Made by a program: the position numbers and the translations under genes. The notes under the pieces were generated by a model. The model was not told the origin of the DNA. It ran no database searches and saw only the letters and a list, made by a program, of their open reading frames with translations. Of a DNA stretch of 64,000 bases, positions 56,131-64,000 are shown piece after piece (the stretch's first letter is position 1; each line of letters starts with the position of its first letter). Origin of the DNA: Magnetococcales bacterium (lineage in GTDB: Bacteria; Pseudomonadota; Magnetococcia; Magnetococcales; Magnetaquicoccaceae); contig JADFYM010000002.1 of assembly GCA_015233035.1 (NCBI GenBank), positions 1-64,000 of the forward strand, in the 5' to 3' direction.

Positions 56131-57492
56131 ATGACAGCGGATGAAGATGCCACGGTGATGATGGGCCACAACGTGGTGGAAGAGAAGGATGACGATGCCA
56201 CGCTCATGGTGGGCCAGGCGGTGGGTGGCCGGATCAATGGCGGTTTACCACCCCCCCCCAAAGCCAGGCTGGTTTGTCTGGATGATACGCTGCTGGATCC
56301 GAAACAGAAGGGACTGGTGATTGCCCTGGACGGGGGCGTCCACATTCTGGGGCGCAACCCGAACAACACGACGGATCCCATTCTCTATCAGGGCGTCTCC
56401 AGCAGGCACGCCCGCCTGTTCACTGCGCAGGATAAATGGGCCATTGAGGATCTGCAATCCACCAACGGCATCTGGATCAATGGCGTGCGCGCGGAACATG
56501 CCTTTCTGGTACCAGGCGACTTGGTCAAAATCGGGGCGATTCCCTTTCAATTCATACTGGCAGACCCGGCGCATCCTGCCCCGGTGGTGACGGCCAGCGG
56601 GGATGAGACCATGGTCCTTGGCGGGGAAGGTGGGCACGCCGATGCGGCCAGGCGGATTGTGGAACTGCCTGCCATGGCCCCAGCGGAAAAGGCCATGGCC
56701 GAAGAGAAAAAGGGGGCGGCGGTCAGGACCAATGCGGCCAACCCACTCTCCAGGAACGCATTGACGGGGACGCAGACGTCCCCACCCCAAAAATCCAGCA
56801 AAAAAATCCTGCTGTTCGCGCTGCTGTCGGTACTGCTGGTCGGGGGCGGCCTGGGGGTATACCTGCTCCAGAAGGGACCGGGCGGCAGCGACAAGGTGCA
56901 GTTGCATCAGAAAGAGATCAAACAGTTTTCCGACGCGCACGAAACCGCCAAGGGCACCCTCTCCCAGGAAGCGTTGCAGGCACAAGTCGAACAGATCGGG
57001 ATCCTGCTCCAACCCCTGTCTGCCGATGTGGAACACTATCCAGACAATCAGGAATTGAAGGAATGGTTGGTCCGGCTGCGCTTTCTGCTCCTGGAGCGGC
57101 AGTTTTTGCTCCTCGCACAGGCGGGAAAGTTGCAACAAGTGGAACCCATGCTCCGTGATCTCGTGGCATTTGTGTCAGCCGATTGGACCAGAACCTCGCT
57201 CAAGCAGACCTGGCTGAAAGATATGCGGGGCGTGCTGGACCTGGTGCAAGGGGTCGCCACAGCGAAACAGTTTCGTCAGCAATATCCCCAACCGTCCAAA
57301 ACGGCCCCGGATCGTCCCAGTCGGGACCAATTGGCGGCGATCAACAAGGTCAGCGAAAATATTGTGCGCCAGAAAAAAGATTCCGGGATCAATATTCTGT
57401 TGAGTGTGCAGTTTCCCCTGTTCGGGCACGTGGTTGCCCAGGTGGATGGGGAGGATTTGCCCACCATCCGTTTGTGGAACGAGTCTCTATAG
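56131..57492 (+). CDS. FHA-domain membrane protein with N-terminal DAT motifs
   Basis: A 453-residue protein. Two acidic Thr motifs open it: EDATVMMG (residues 5-12) and DDATLMVG. An FHA domain follows (about 45-135) with HILGRNPNN, VSSRHARLF and LQSTNGIWING, which bind phosphothreonine peptides. After a DETMVLGG motif and a linker there is one transmembrane helix (about 225-245). The C-terminal region of about 205 residues, probably periplasmic, is helical and unrecognised. Such proteins sense kinase output at the membrane. The kinase gene lies just upstream. Confidence 0.87.
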   Translation: MTADEDATVMMGHNVVEEKDDDATLMVGQAVGGRINGGLPPPPKARLVCLDDTLLDPKQKGLVIALDGGVHILGRNPNNTTDPILYQGVSSRHARLFTAQDKWAIEDLQSTNGIWINGVRAEHAFLVPGDLVKIGAIPFQFILADPAHPAPVVTASGDETMVLGGEGGHADAARRIVELPAMAPAEKAMAEEKKGAAVRTNAANPLSRNALTGTQTSPPQKSSKKILLFALLSVLLVGGGLGVYLLQKGPGGSDKVQLHQKEIKQFSDAHETAKGTLSQEALQAQVEQIGILLQPLSADVEHYPDNQELKEWLVRLRFLLLERQFLLLAQAGKLQQVEPMLRDLVAFVSADWTRTSLKQTWLKDMRGVLDLVQGVATAKQFRQQYPQPSKTAPDRPSRDQLAAINKVSENIVRQKKDSGINILLSVQFPLFGHVVAQVDGEDLPTIRLWNESL

Positions 57493-57569
57493 CAGCGGCG
57501 GTCCAGTCACCATCCTGGACACCAAAAGAGTAGATATTTCTTGAGTTTCTTTAAAATAAATCTTCCTCA

Positions 57570-57588
57570 GACACCCCGACAGGGTGTC
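57570..57588 (+). other. Small stem-loop upstream of the secretin gene
   Basis: GACACCC and GGGTGTC pair around CGACA. An A-run follows, so on the plus strand it is not a standard terminator. It lies in the 200-bp gap before the secretin gene. Confidence 0.4.
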
Positions 57589-57692
57589 AAAAAACTTTCC
57601 CCTGTCAAAAATATGCTGTATAACTCGAGCGTGGTGGTGGCAGAGGCTATGGGTTGAGTTAAGTTGCAATAATAACTTCGTGCTGGCAGGCG

Positions 57693-59816
57693 ATGGGGGT
57701 TTGCGTGGTCGTGCATCGATTCAAGAAAGGGTTCCAGATCGGCCTGTTGGCGATGATTCTGCTGGTGGTGGGGCTGAACGTCTGGGGTGGTTTTCCCCTG
57801 GCCTGGGCGGAAGAGTTGAAATGGAAGGAGGAAATTTTTGATGTCACCTTTGTCGATGCGGATGTCCGGGATGTGCTGACGGATGTCCTGAAGCGCAACG
57901 GCAAGACGGCGGTGTTTTTGCCGGGGGTGACGGGGACGGTCACCTTTGACTTTCGCAGCAATCCGATGCCCATTGAGGCCGCCTTCAACAAAATTCTCGC
58001 CGAAAACAATCTGACCCACATGTTTGATGCGGCCAACAAAGCAGTCAAGGTCATGCCCGCCTCCGCTTCGGCCATATCGGACGATCTTTTTACCCCCAAA
58101 TATTCCGATTTGAAAAGCATTCTGGATGCCTTCGCCCGGTTTGGTCTGGGCAGTGGGGTGACCATCACGGCGGATCATATTACCAACGTCTTGTTTTTCC
58201 ATGGCACGCAGGCCGATGTTGCCACGCTGAAACGGGTGGCAACCGAAATCGACGAGTCGATGCAAAACATGCAGGCGCGTCGGTTGAAGGATACGGAGCA
58301 GCAGTCGAAAGAACTGGAGCAGCAACGGTTGAAGCATTCTGTTTCGGTGGAGGAGCAGCGTGCACAATTGGAAAAAGACAAGATTGAGGATGAGCGGTCG
58401 GTGACGGTCGAGGTCATCCCGTTGCGTTATACCAGCGTGGCCCCTTCGACGACCTCGTTTCTGGGTGAAAAGATCACCCTGCCGGGTATTCTGGACTCGT
58501 TGCGGGCCTTTGTGGGACCGATCACGGTGTTGGATGCCAGCAAGGACGAGAGCGAGGATAAAGGGGTCAAGGAGGCCAAACATCCTGCCCCGACGGATAC
58601 CCGCAACAAACCGCTGGTCTCCGTGGATGTCCGCACCAATTCAATCGTCGTGCAAGGATCACCGACGCAGATCAAGCGGGTCGCCGATGTGGTCAAAAAG
58701 TTGGACAAGGAAGTGCCTCTGATCGAGATTGAGGTGATGGTGGTGGCGGGTTCGGTGGATACCTCCAAATCGTTTGGCGTCCAGTTGGGCGTGACCAGCC
58801 CGTTTGGGGCCAATGCCAATTTGTTGATACCATCGGACAAGGGTACCTTGACCAATCTGGGCTTCACACCCGCCAATCCTGCCACCAACCCAACCATTCT
58901 CCAGGATCAGTTCAATGTTGCGCAAGCGACCGATGCTCTCAACGCGGCCAAGGCGCGTACTGATGCGGGTGCGGGTGCTGCGGTCTCTGCCGCTCAGACA
59001 GCCATGAATGTCGCCAACGCAAACCTTGCCCATGCTACCGCCAATGCGTCCGTCTTGCCTACCAAGCAAGGTTTGGGTCAACTCATGTCTACCCAGGGCG
59101 GCTTGGGTGCCCAATTCCTGTATCGGGGCACACGCGAAGTGCTGGAATCGGCGATTACCGCCATGGCCAGCGATGGCAAGGCGCACAAGGTGGCCTCGCC
59201 ACGGGTGGTGACACTCAACAACCTGGCGGCCCATGTCAGCAACACGACCAAAATAACCAACCTGGCGGTCAATTCTGTCACCATAGGCAACCAGTCCTCG
59301 TCCAGTCAGGGCCAGTCTTCCTCCGCAGAGGCGGGCACTACTCTGGTGATCATCCCTTCGGTGATCAAGACGGAGGAGGAGGATGGTTCCCGTCTGGTGC
59401 GGATGAACATTGATGCCAAAAACACCGCGCTGTCACCCATCGGCGGTGGTCTCGTCCAGACCGATGGTCAGGGTTTGCAGACCAACATTATTATTCCTGA
59501 CGGGGCCACCTTTGTAATGGGCGGTTTATTCAACACCGTGCGCAACGAAAGCCATACCGGCATTCCGCTGTTGATGGATATACCGGTGGTGGGTAATCTG
59601 TTCGGCACCAAAAGCTCCGACGATCAAAAAACGGAGACGGTCTTTTTTATCACGCCAAAGGTCTTTTCCTACAAAGATATTGTCACCACCCAGGGTGTGC
59701 GGGCCAAGGATTATATAGAGGGCCAACGCTCTTCCTTGATACAGGAACAGAAAGGGTTGGAGAAAGAGAGCCAGCTTTTGTCTATGCCGCAGATGAAAGT
59801 TTCCGAGGACGAGTAG
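57693..59816 (+). CDS. Type II/III secretion or type IV pilus secretin
   Basis: A 707-residue outer-membrane channel protein. A signal sequence (to about residue 40, ending AWA) is followed by an STN/N0-like domain (FVDADVRDVLTDVLKRNG). A charged coiled-coil spacer occupies about 187-235. An N1/N3-like domain (VDVRTNSIVVQGSPTQIKRVADVV) precedes the C-terminal secretin domain, with SPRVVTLNNLAA and the signature GIPLLMDIPVVGNLFG (about 622-638). An Ala-rich insert (about 406-453) interrupts the secretin region. No ATPase or platform gene is nearby, so the exact machine (T4P, T2SS, MSHA-like) is not determined. Confidence 0.88.
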   Translation: MGVCVVVHRFKKGFQIGLLAMILLVVGLNVWGGFPLAWAEELKWKEEIFDVTFVDADVRDVLTDVLKRNGKTAVFLPGVTGTVTFDFRSNPMPIEAAFNKILAENNLTHMFDAANKAVKVMPASASAISDDLFTPKYSDLKSILDAFARFGLGSGVTITADHITNVLFFHGTQADVATLKRVATEIDESMQNMQARRLKDTEQQSKELEQQRLKHSVSVEEQRAQLEKDKIEDERSVTVEVIPLRYTSVAPSTTSFLGEKITLPGILDSLRAFVGPITVLDASKDESEDKGVKEAKHPAPTDTRNKPLVSVDVRTNSIVVQGSPTQIKRVADVVKKLDKEVPLIEIEVMVVAGSVDTSKSFGVQLGVTSPFGANANLLIPSDKGTLTNLGFTPANPATNPTILQDQFNVAQATDALNAAKARTDAGAGAAVSAAQTAMNVANANLAHATANASVLPTKQGLGQLMSTQGGLGAQFLYRGTREVLESAITAMASDGKAHKVASPRVVTLNNLAAHVSNTTKITNLAVNSVTIGNQSSSSQGQSSSAEAGTTLVIIPSVIKTEEEDGSRLVRMNIDAKNTALSPIGGGLVQTDGQGLQTNIIIPDGATFVMGGLFNTVRNESHTGIPLLMDIPVVGNLFGTKSSDDQKTETVFFITPKVFSYKDIVTTQGVRAKDYIEGQRSSLIQEQKGLEKESQLLSMPQMKVSEDE

Positions 59817-59832
59817 ACGAGAGGATCTCGAC

Positions 59833-60267
59833 ATGGAAAGAGTTTTAATTCCCCTGAACTGGGCGTGCGGCACCCTGCTGCTGATCGTGGCACTGGCTTA
59901 TCCTATGCTGGACGGCAAGTTTTTTACCGGCGGCAAAAAACTGGTGGCGCAGGAACGGGTGGAGCGCATTGCGCAGTGGGAAACGAATTATTATCAGACA
60001 CATAATCAGGATCAATATCTGCTCTTTTCCGCCGAGGAGATGCCGGAAGCCATTCGCGATGAGTTGGGTCTGCGGACAAAAGATGATTTTGTGTATGATG
60101 TTTTTCTGGATAATGGGCAACTGGTCATCCGTGCGCAGGCCTCACCAGACAGTATACGTTCCGGTTCGCTGCCACCCTTGATCTATACCGTGCGGAAAGG
60201 TGCCAACGATGCGCCGAGTCAGGGAAGCTGGGCCCCCCTCTCTGGCCAAAGTCCGGGGCTGTTTTAG
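59833..60267 (+). CDS. Pilin-like protein without a classical prepilin cleavage site
   Basis: A 144-residue protein. A hydrophobic N-terminal helix (LNWACGTLLLIVALAYPML) leads into an amphipathic helix (RVERIAQWETNYYQTHNQDQYLLFS). A small beta-rich part follows (DDFVYDVFLDNGQLVIRAQA, IYTVRKG). The layout and the Glu-Tyr-Tyr spacing resemble minor type IV pilins, but the G-FxxxE cleavage site is absent. The family was not recognised. It starts 16 bases after the secretin stop and precedes a lipoprotein gene. Confidence 0.6.
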   Translation: MERVLIPLNWACGTLLLIVALAYPMLDGKFFTGGKKLVAQERVERIAQWETNYYQTHNQDQYLLFSAEEMPEAIRDELGLRTKDDFVYDVFLDNGQLVIRAQASPDSIRSGSLPPLIYTVRKGANDAPSQGSWAPLSGQSPGLF

Positions 60268-60304
60268 GTTTATATCTTGTATTGGGGATGGGAGTAACCA
60301 ATCG

Positions 60305-60958
60305 ATGTCATTGCACTTTCCCAACGCTTTTTCCTGGACGGTCCGGCTTGCGCTGCTGGGTGTACTGGGCGGTTGCGCCGTGTCTGGTCCTGCCGTCCAG
60401 GATCCGGTGGTCACCACCCAGGAACTGGCCGCTCCGGCGCGCGATTTCGCCCAATTTCCACCCTGGCAGTTGGGCAGCACCTGGGAATACAGCGATGGCT
60501 ACACCTTGCAAGTCACGGAAACAGATGGCAGGACCGCAACGTTGAAACGCACAGATCGGTCGAGTGACTGGTTCAAGCGCGAGGGCTTTTTCAAGATGGA
60601 TTCCCAGGAAGAGGGTGTGCGGCGGCAGGTGGTCTATCAATCCCCCAATCCTGCGACCCTGTTTCCCCTGGCGATGGGCAAGACCGTCTCTTTTGCCCGT
60701 GAATATTTGATCGACAAAAAGCTCTACGTCCACCAAACCTCCTGGAGTGTCGTGGGTCGGGAGACCATTGAAGTGCCCGCTGGCAAGTTTGACTGCTGGG
60801 TGCTGGTCTGGAACACCCGCAGCCAAAAAAGTAACTGGAGTGGCTACGAGAAATGGTGGTATAGTCCCGAGGTGGGCAACTATGTGCGCCTGGAATACCG
60901 CTATGGCAAGGCACCGGACTCGTCGCGCGTGTTGATGCGGTACAAGAAAGGCGAGTGA
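60305..60958 (+). CDS. Predicted lipoprotein of unknown function
   Basis: A 217-residue protein with a lipoprotein signal (LALLGVLGGCAVSG, lipobox Cys at about residue 20). The mature beta-rich domain has repeated Trp/Tyr strands (WQLGSTWEYSDGYTLQV, NWSGYEKWWYSPEVGNYVRLEYRYG). It resembles generic 'DUF-type' beta-sandwich lipoproteins, and no family can be named. Its place in the secretin cluster suggests a pilotin or accessory role (inference only). The frame is open upstream to 60200, but ATG 60305 gives the lipobox. Confidence 0.75.
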   Translation: MSLHFPNAFSWTVRLALLGVLGGCAVSGPAVQDPVVTTQELAAPARDFAQFPPWQLGSTWEYSDGYTLQVTETDGRTATLKRTDRSSDWFKREGFFKMDSQEEGVRRQVVYQSPNPATLFPLAMGKTVSFAREYLIDKKLYVHQTSWSVVGRETIEVPAGKFDCWVLVWNTRSQKSNWSGYEKWWYSPEVGNYVRLEYRYGKAPDSSRVLMRYKKGE

Positions 60959-61159
60959 TTTTTGGGCGTTAATGAGGCGACCGGTTTGTGTTTCGTCTCT
61001 TCGTTTCTTTGAGCTTATTTCGAGTACTGTTCGTCGTGGATGTTTGCCAAAATGTTTCATTTATTCTAAAAGTGGCTGACCAGGGGCAGTCGGGGTGCCG
61101 CATCCAGTGGGGCTGGTCGTGGGGCTTGATCAAACAAACCATAATAAAAGGGGAAAATA

Positions 61160-61798
61160 ATGACAATGATCACAACACGGGGAAATCTCCCTGTTCGGCA
61201 AGCACGTCGGGGTGAAGGGGGCTTTACGCTGATCGAATTGATGGTGGTGGTGGCCATCATTGCCATCCTGGCGTCGATTGGGATACCGAAGATGACCGCC
61301 TTTATCAAAACATCGGAAACGGCTGAGGCTGTGGAACAAATGGGGAGAATCTCCCAGGCCTTGCGCGGCTACATAGACAGTCATCCGAGCATGACCACCG
61401 CTGATGTTGTCACTGCCCTGGCCAGCAACAACGCGCTGACGGCCCAGGGGTCCACCAATATTGGTGTTGGCAGCCTGTCCACCCTGATTCCGCATCTCAC
61501 ACTCGCCAGTACGGCAAAGTTTAACTATGTGGCCAATGTAGCGGCGGTAAGTGCGGACAGCACAGTGGCTCCCGGCGTGAAAAAAGATGACCTGGCAATC
61601 TGTATCGAAGCACGCAACGCCACGACGGATACGGCGACCACCAATAAGGCCGGTTTGATCTGGTCCTTGATCAAACCAGTAGCCAATGCTTCCTTATGGG
61701 AAGAAAACGTTTACCGCTCCTCATATGTTAACAACAATTTGACATACCAATCCGGCGGTGAATGCTCGGCGGCTGGCGCGGCACAAGATCCCTCGTAA
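61160..61798 (+). CDS. Type IV prepilin / type II pseudopilin-like protein
   Basis: A 212-residue prepilin. A basic leader ends EGG and is followed by the mature start FTLIELMVVVAIIAILASIGIP, with Glu at position 5. PilD-type peptidase would cut after the last Gly. The globular C-terminal part contains two Cys (CIEARN, GGECS) that could form a disulfide. AAGGGG precedes the ATG. It shares the cluster with the secretin, but no pilus ATPase, PilC or PilD gene is visible. Confidence 0.9.
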   Translation: MTMITTRGNLPVRQARRGEGGFTLIELMVVVAIIAILASIGIPKMTAFIKTSETAEAVEQMGRISQALRGYIDSHPSMTTADVVTALASNNALTAQGSTNIGVGSLSTLIPHLTLASTAKFNYVANVAAVSADSTVAPGVKKDDLAICIEARNATTDTATTNKAGLIWSLIKPVANASLWEENVYRSSYVNNNLTYQSGGECSAAGAAQDPS

Positions 61799-61845
61799 TC
61801 CCAGGTAAAAACATCTTCGATGTGTGGTCTTTACAGGTATGACGC

Positions 61846-63408
61846 ATGAGCAATGAAGAACGGTACACCGAGTGGAAGGAGGTTGGTCAGGGGGCCTTTG
61901 GCTCGGTGTGCCGGGCCTATGACACCCTCCTGAAACGCAACGTCGCCATCAAACTGCTCAAGCCCGAACATGGCAACAACCGACAGTTGGTCGAGGCTCT
62001 GCAACAGGAGGTGATCATCTCCCGGGATTTGCGTCATGAGTGTATCTGTCCGATCCATGATGTCTATCGGGGGGAGCGTGGCGTCGGTACGGTCATGGAC
62101 TTTATCGATGGCATGGAACTGAGCAAGTGGCAAAAGATCAACCGGGGGCGGTTGCTGGATACCGCCCCGGAACGTCTGGAACTGTTTCGCAAACTGTGCG
62201 ATGCCTTGGCCTTTGCCCACACCCATATTGTCCATCGGGATCTGAAACCGGACAATATTTTTCTGCTCAAAGGCGATCCAACCCGCCCGATGATCATGGA
62301 CTTTGGCACGGCGGTCGTGGGAGCCGCCGCCGATGACGCCAACATTGCGGGGACGCCCAAATATATGTCGCCCGAGCAGTGGAACACCCCCGATGCGGTG
62401 GATCAGCGCGCCGATCTCTTCGCCTTGGGCATTATTGCCTACGAACTCTTTACCGGTCAGGTGCCGCCGACTTCGTTGCGCTATGTGACCAAAACCAAAG
62501 TACCACCCAAGGTGGATTTGGCACTCATCGACAAACCGAGCCAGTATTGCGCCGCTCTGCCCGCCGATCTGGATCGGATTATCATGCAGTTGATGGCCTA
62601 CAACCCGGTGGATCGGCCCCAATCCGCCCGTGATGTGGCGATCGCCTTGGGCTATGTCAAACTCAAGCAGGGCGATCTGCTCGCGGGCGTCGGGCAGGCC
62701 TCCCAGGCCACATTGGCCGCCAACACGGTCCTGATACCGGGGGGCAGCTTTTATCTGGGCTCTACCCAGCAACAGCCCGGCAGCATGGCCCACGAGCGAC
62801 CGCGCAAAAAGATACGCCTCTCGCCGTTCCGCATGGCGATCTGTCCGGTCACGGTCGAGGAATATCGGCAGTTTGTGCAATCCACCGGCTTCACGGCCCC
62901 CGCCTCGCTGGACGATCCGTTGCTGGGTCGGGATGAACAGCCGGTGGTCGGGGTCAGTCATGCGGATGCCCTGGCCTATGCCCGTTGGGCGGGCGGAAAT
63001 TTACCCAGCGAGGCCCAATGGGAATTTGCCGCCAAGGGAGGAGCCGCCTTTCCGCTCTACCCCTGGGGAGACACCCCCACCACCCCCACTACGGCCAATA
63101 TTAACGGCGTCTCCAGTACTCCGTCGCCGGTGGGCAGTTGTCCGGCGGGGGTCAACCCGTTCGGTCTGTTTGACCTGTGCGGTAACGTCTGGGAATGGTG
63201 CCTGGATGTCTGGGATCCCAACTATTATGGTCTGTTGCAGACTGATGCGCTGGATCCGGTCTGTCAGTCCAACGGCGCGGAGCGGGTGTTGCGCGGTGGC
63301 GCATTTGACAGCTTTCCCAGTCAAGGCCGCTGTTCCGCCCGATTTCATGCCTCCCCGGAGGTGCGCAATCGTGCCTTTGGCTTTCGTCTGGTCTTTCCGG
63401 CTGAATAA
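61846..63408 (+). CDS. Serine/threonine kinase fused to an FGE-sulfatase (SUMF1) domain
   Basis: A 520-residue protein of the 'Pkn1' type. The kinase domain (1-265) has the glycine loop VGQGAFGSVCRAYD, Lys36 in VAIKLLK, HRDLKPDN (from His130), MDFGTA and YMSPEQ. The FGE domain (about 292-520) has VLIPGGSFYLGS, LPSEAQWEFAAKGG, CGNVWEWCLDVW and VLRGGAFDSF. In the final segment only one Cys (GRCSARF) replaces the paired catalytic cysteines of FGE, so binding is more likely than Cys oxidation. There is no transmembrane segment. It precedes an FHA-domain gene. Confidence 0.9.
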   Translation: MSNEERYTEWKEVGQGAFGSVCRAYDTLLKRNVAIKLLKPEHGNNRQLVEALQQEVIISRDLRHECICPIHDVYRGERGVGTVMDFIDGMELSKWQKINRGRLLDTAPERLELFRKLCDALAFAHTHIVHRDLKPDNIFLLKGDPTRPMIMDFGTAVVGAAADDANIAGTPKYMSPEQWNTPDAVDQRADLFALGIIAYELFTGQVPPTSLRYVTKTKVPPKVDLALIDKPSQYCAALPADLDRIIMQLMAYNPVDRPQSARDVAIALGYVKLKQGDLLAGVGQASQATLAANTVLIPGGSFYLGSTQQQPGSMAHERPRKKIRLSPFRMAICPVTVEEYRQFVQSTGFTAPASLDDPLLGRDEQPVVGVSHADALAYARWAGGNLPSEAQWEFAAKGGAAFPLYPWGDTPTTPTTANINGVSSTPSPVGSCPAGVNPFGLFDLCGNVWEWCLDVWDPNYYGLLQTDALDPVCQSNGAERVLRGGAFDSFPSQGRCSARFHASPEVRNRAFGFRLVFPAE

Positions 63409-63475
63409 CCGTTCCATGGCCGAAAGGATGATCAAGGCGGTCTGAAACAATAACTTTGCCCCAGGTAGACGTGTG

Positions 63476-64000
63476 ATGACTGTTGCCGATTGTCTCTATT
63501 TCCAAATTCATGACTCGTCCGGGCAGATCACAGAACTGGCCAAGGAGGGTTCCAGCATCGTCATTGGGCGGCGGTCCAAGGTGGGCACCCGTCTGGCGGA
63601 TCTGTTTGTGGACGATCAATATGTCTCCCGTCGGCACAGTCGGGTATTTCGCAACCCAGAGGCCCCCGACCAATGGCTGCTGGAAGATATCGGCAGCAAC
63701 AACGGAACCCGGCTGAGTGGAGTTCCGGTCACGGCGGCAGTACCGATTGAAGAGGGGGCGTGGATTCAAATCGGCACCACCCGCCTCACCTTCAGCCGTC
63801 AGCCCAAATATGCGACACAAGAACCGGAAGCGGCAGCCACCGTTGTCGCGCCCGTTTTATCCATCGATGGCGATGCCACGGTGGTGCGCCCGCGCGATAC
63901 CGACGCCACAGTGGTGCGCCCCCGGGAGGAAGATGCCACGGTGATGCGTCCCCGCGATAGGGATGCCACGATAGTGCGTCCTCGGGAAGAGGATGCCACG
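63476..64000 (+). CDS. FHA-domain protein with tandem DAT repeats (3' end outside window)
   Basis: The frame opens at ATG 63476 and is still open at the right edge (175 codons seen). An FHA domain covers about residues 1-110: IVIGRRSKVGTRLADLFV, VSRRHSRVF and EDIGSNNGTRLSG keep the phosphothreonine-contact Arg, Ser, His and Asn. From residue 133 the chain consists of 10-residue repeats, DAT[VI][VM]RPR[DE]x, four complete and one partial. Each has one Thr in an acidic context, a plausible kinase site. The gene follows the kinase-FGE gene by 67 bases. Confidence 0.85.
   Translation, partial: MTVADCLYFQIHDSSGQITELAKEGSSIVIGRRSKVGTRLADLFVDDQYVSRRHSRVFRNPEAPDQWLLEDIGSNNGTRLSGVPVTAAVPIEEGAWIQIGTTRLTFSRQPKYATQEPEAAATVVAPVLSIDGDATVVRPRDTDATVVRPREEDATVMRPRDRDATIVRPREEDAT
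63872..64000 (+). repeat. 30-bp tandem coding repeat (DATVxRPRxx)
   Basis: Four full 30-bp units and 9 bases of a fifth, starting at 63872, 63902, 63932, 63962 and 63992. Each begins with GATGCCACG or a near match. Third-position differences between units (GAC/GAT, ACA/ACG, CGC/CGT) show that selection keeps the peptide and not merely the DNA. The array continues beyond the window. Confidence 0.9.

Overview
The window is a gene-dense chromosomal segment of a Gram-negative bacterium with fairly high G+C. Markers include LolA and a LolD-type ATPase, a TolC-family protein, AmpD and Mpl (peptidoglycan recycling), ParE, IF-1, RsmA and RimO. Repeated G-rich palindromes between genes, an SdhABE-type succinate dehydrogenase/fumarate reductase, a phasin, and many signalling proteins (STPK, FHA, cNMP, GGDEF) suggest an environmental proteobacterium. 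A deep-branching lineage such as the Magnetococcia is one candidate, but this is a weak inference from gene content. No rRNA, tRNA or CRISPR array was found.

Layout. 0.1-3.9 kb (minus strand): HPt protein, OmpR-type regulator, stand-alone receiver, tsaD, gpsA. 4-7 kb (plus): lolA, yajQ-family gene, rimO. 7.1-9.6 kb: a flavoprotein oxidoreductase followed by a cNMP-domain/degenerate HD-GYP protein. 9.9-14 kb: lolD-like gene, M50 protease, trpS, chemoreceptor. 14.3-28 kb (minus): rlmD-algH-mpl-ampD-nfu, tolC-parE-infA, a lipoprotein-sorting protein, pepN-rluB, rsmA. 28.2-33.6 kb: dciA, a large SIR2-domain protein that looks like an anti-phage sirtuin, and an Rpn/YhgA-like nuclease. 33.9-36.7 kb: a second flavoprotein locus (DUF1990, flavoprotein, two cNMP proteins). 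37.2-41.4 kb: SdhA, SdhB, SdhE and a phasin. 41.5-46.4 kb: an acetyl-CoA hydrolase/transferase-GNAT fusion, acsA, cobO. 47.6-50.7 kb: a D,D-carboxypeptidase and a REC-GAF-GGDEF protein. 50.7-64 kb: a signalling and envelope cluster that runs off the right edge.

The right-hand cluster is the most unusual part. It holds a TPR/FGE-fold protein with a TAXI solute-binding protein, a small acidic protein, a Ser/Thr kinase with an N-terminal cNMP-binding domain, a membrane FHA protein, a secretin, a pilin-like protein, a lipoprotein, a prepilin, a kinase-FGE fusion, and a second FHA protein ending in 10-residue repeats. Short Asp-Ala-Thr-Val/Leu motifs recur in the small protein and both FHA proteins. 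They look like phosphothreonine sites that the kinases could write and the FHA domains could read, possibly to control a secretin/pilin apparatus.

Other themes are two copies of a cysteine-bearing flavoprotein each paired with cNMP-domain genes, and a composite G-rich intergenic repeat whose AT-rich linker has received two different MITE-like elements.
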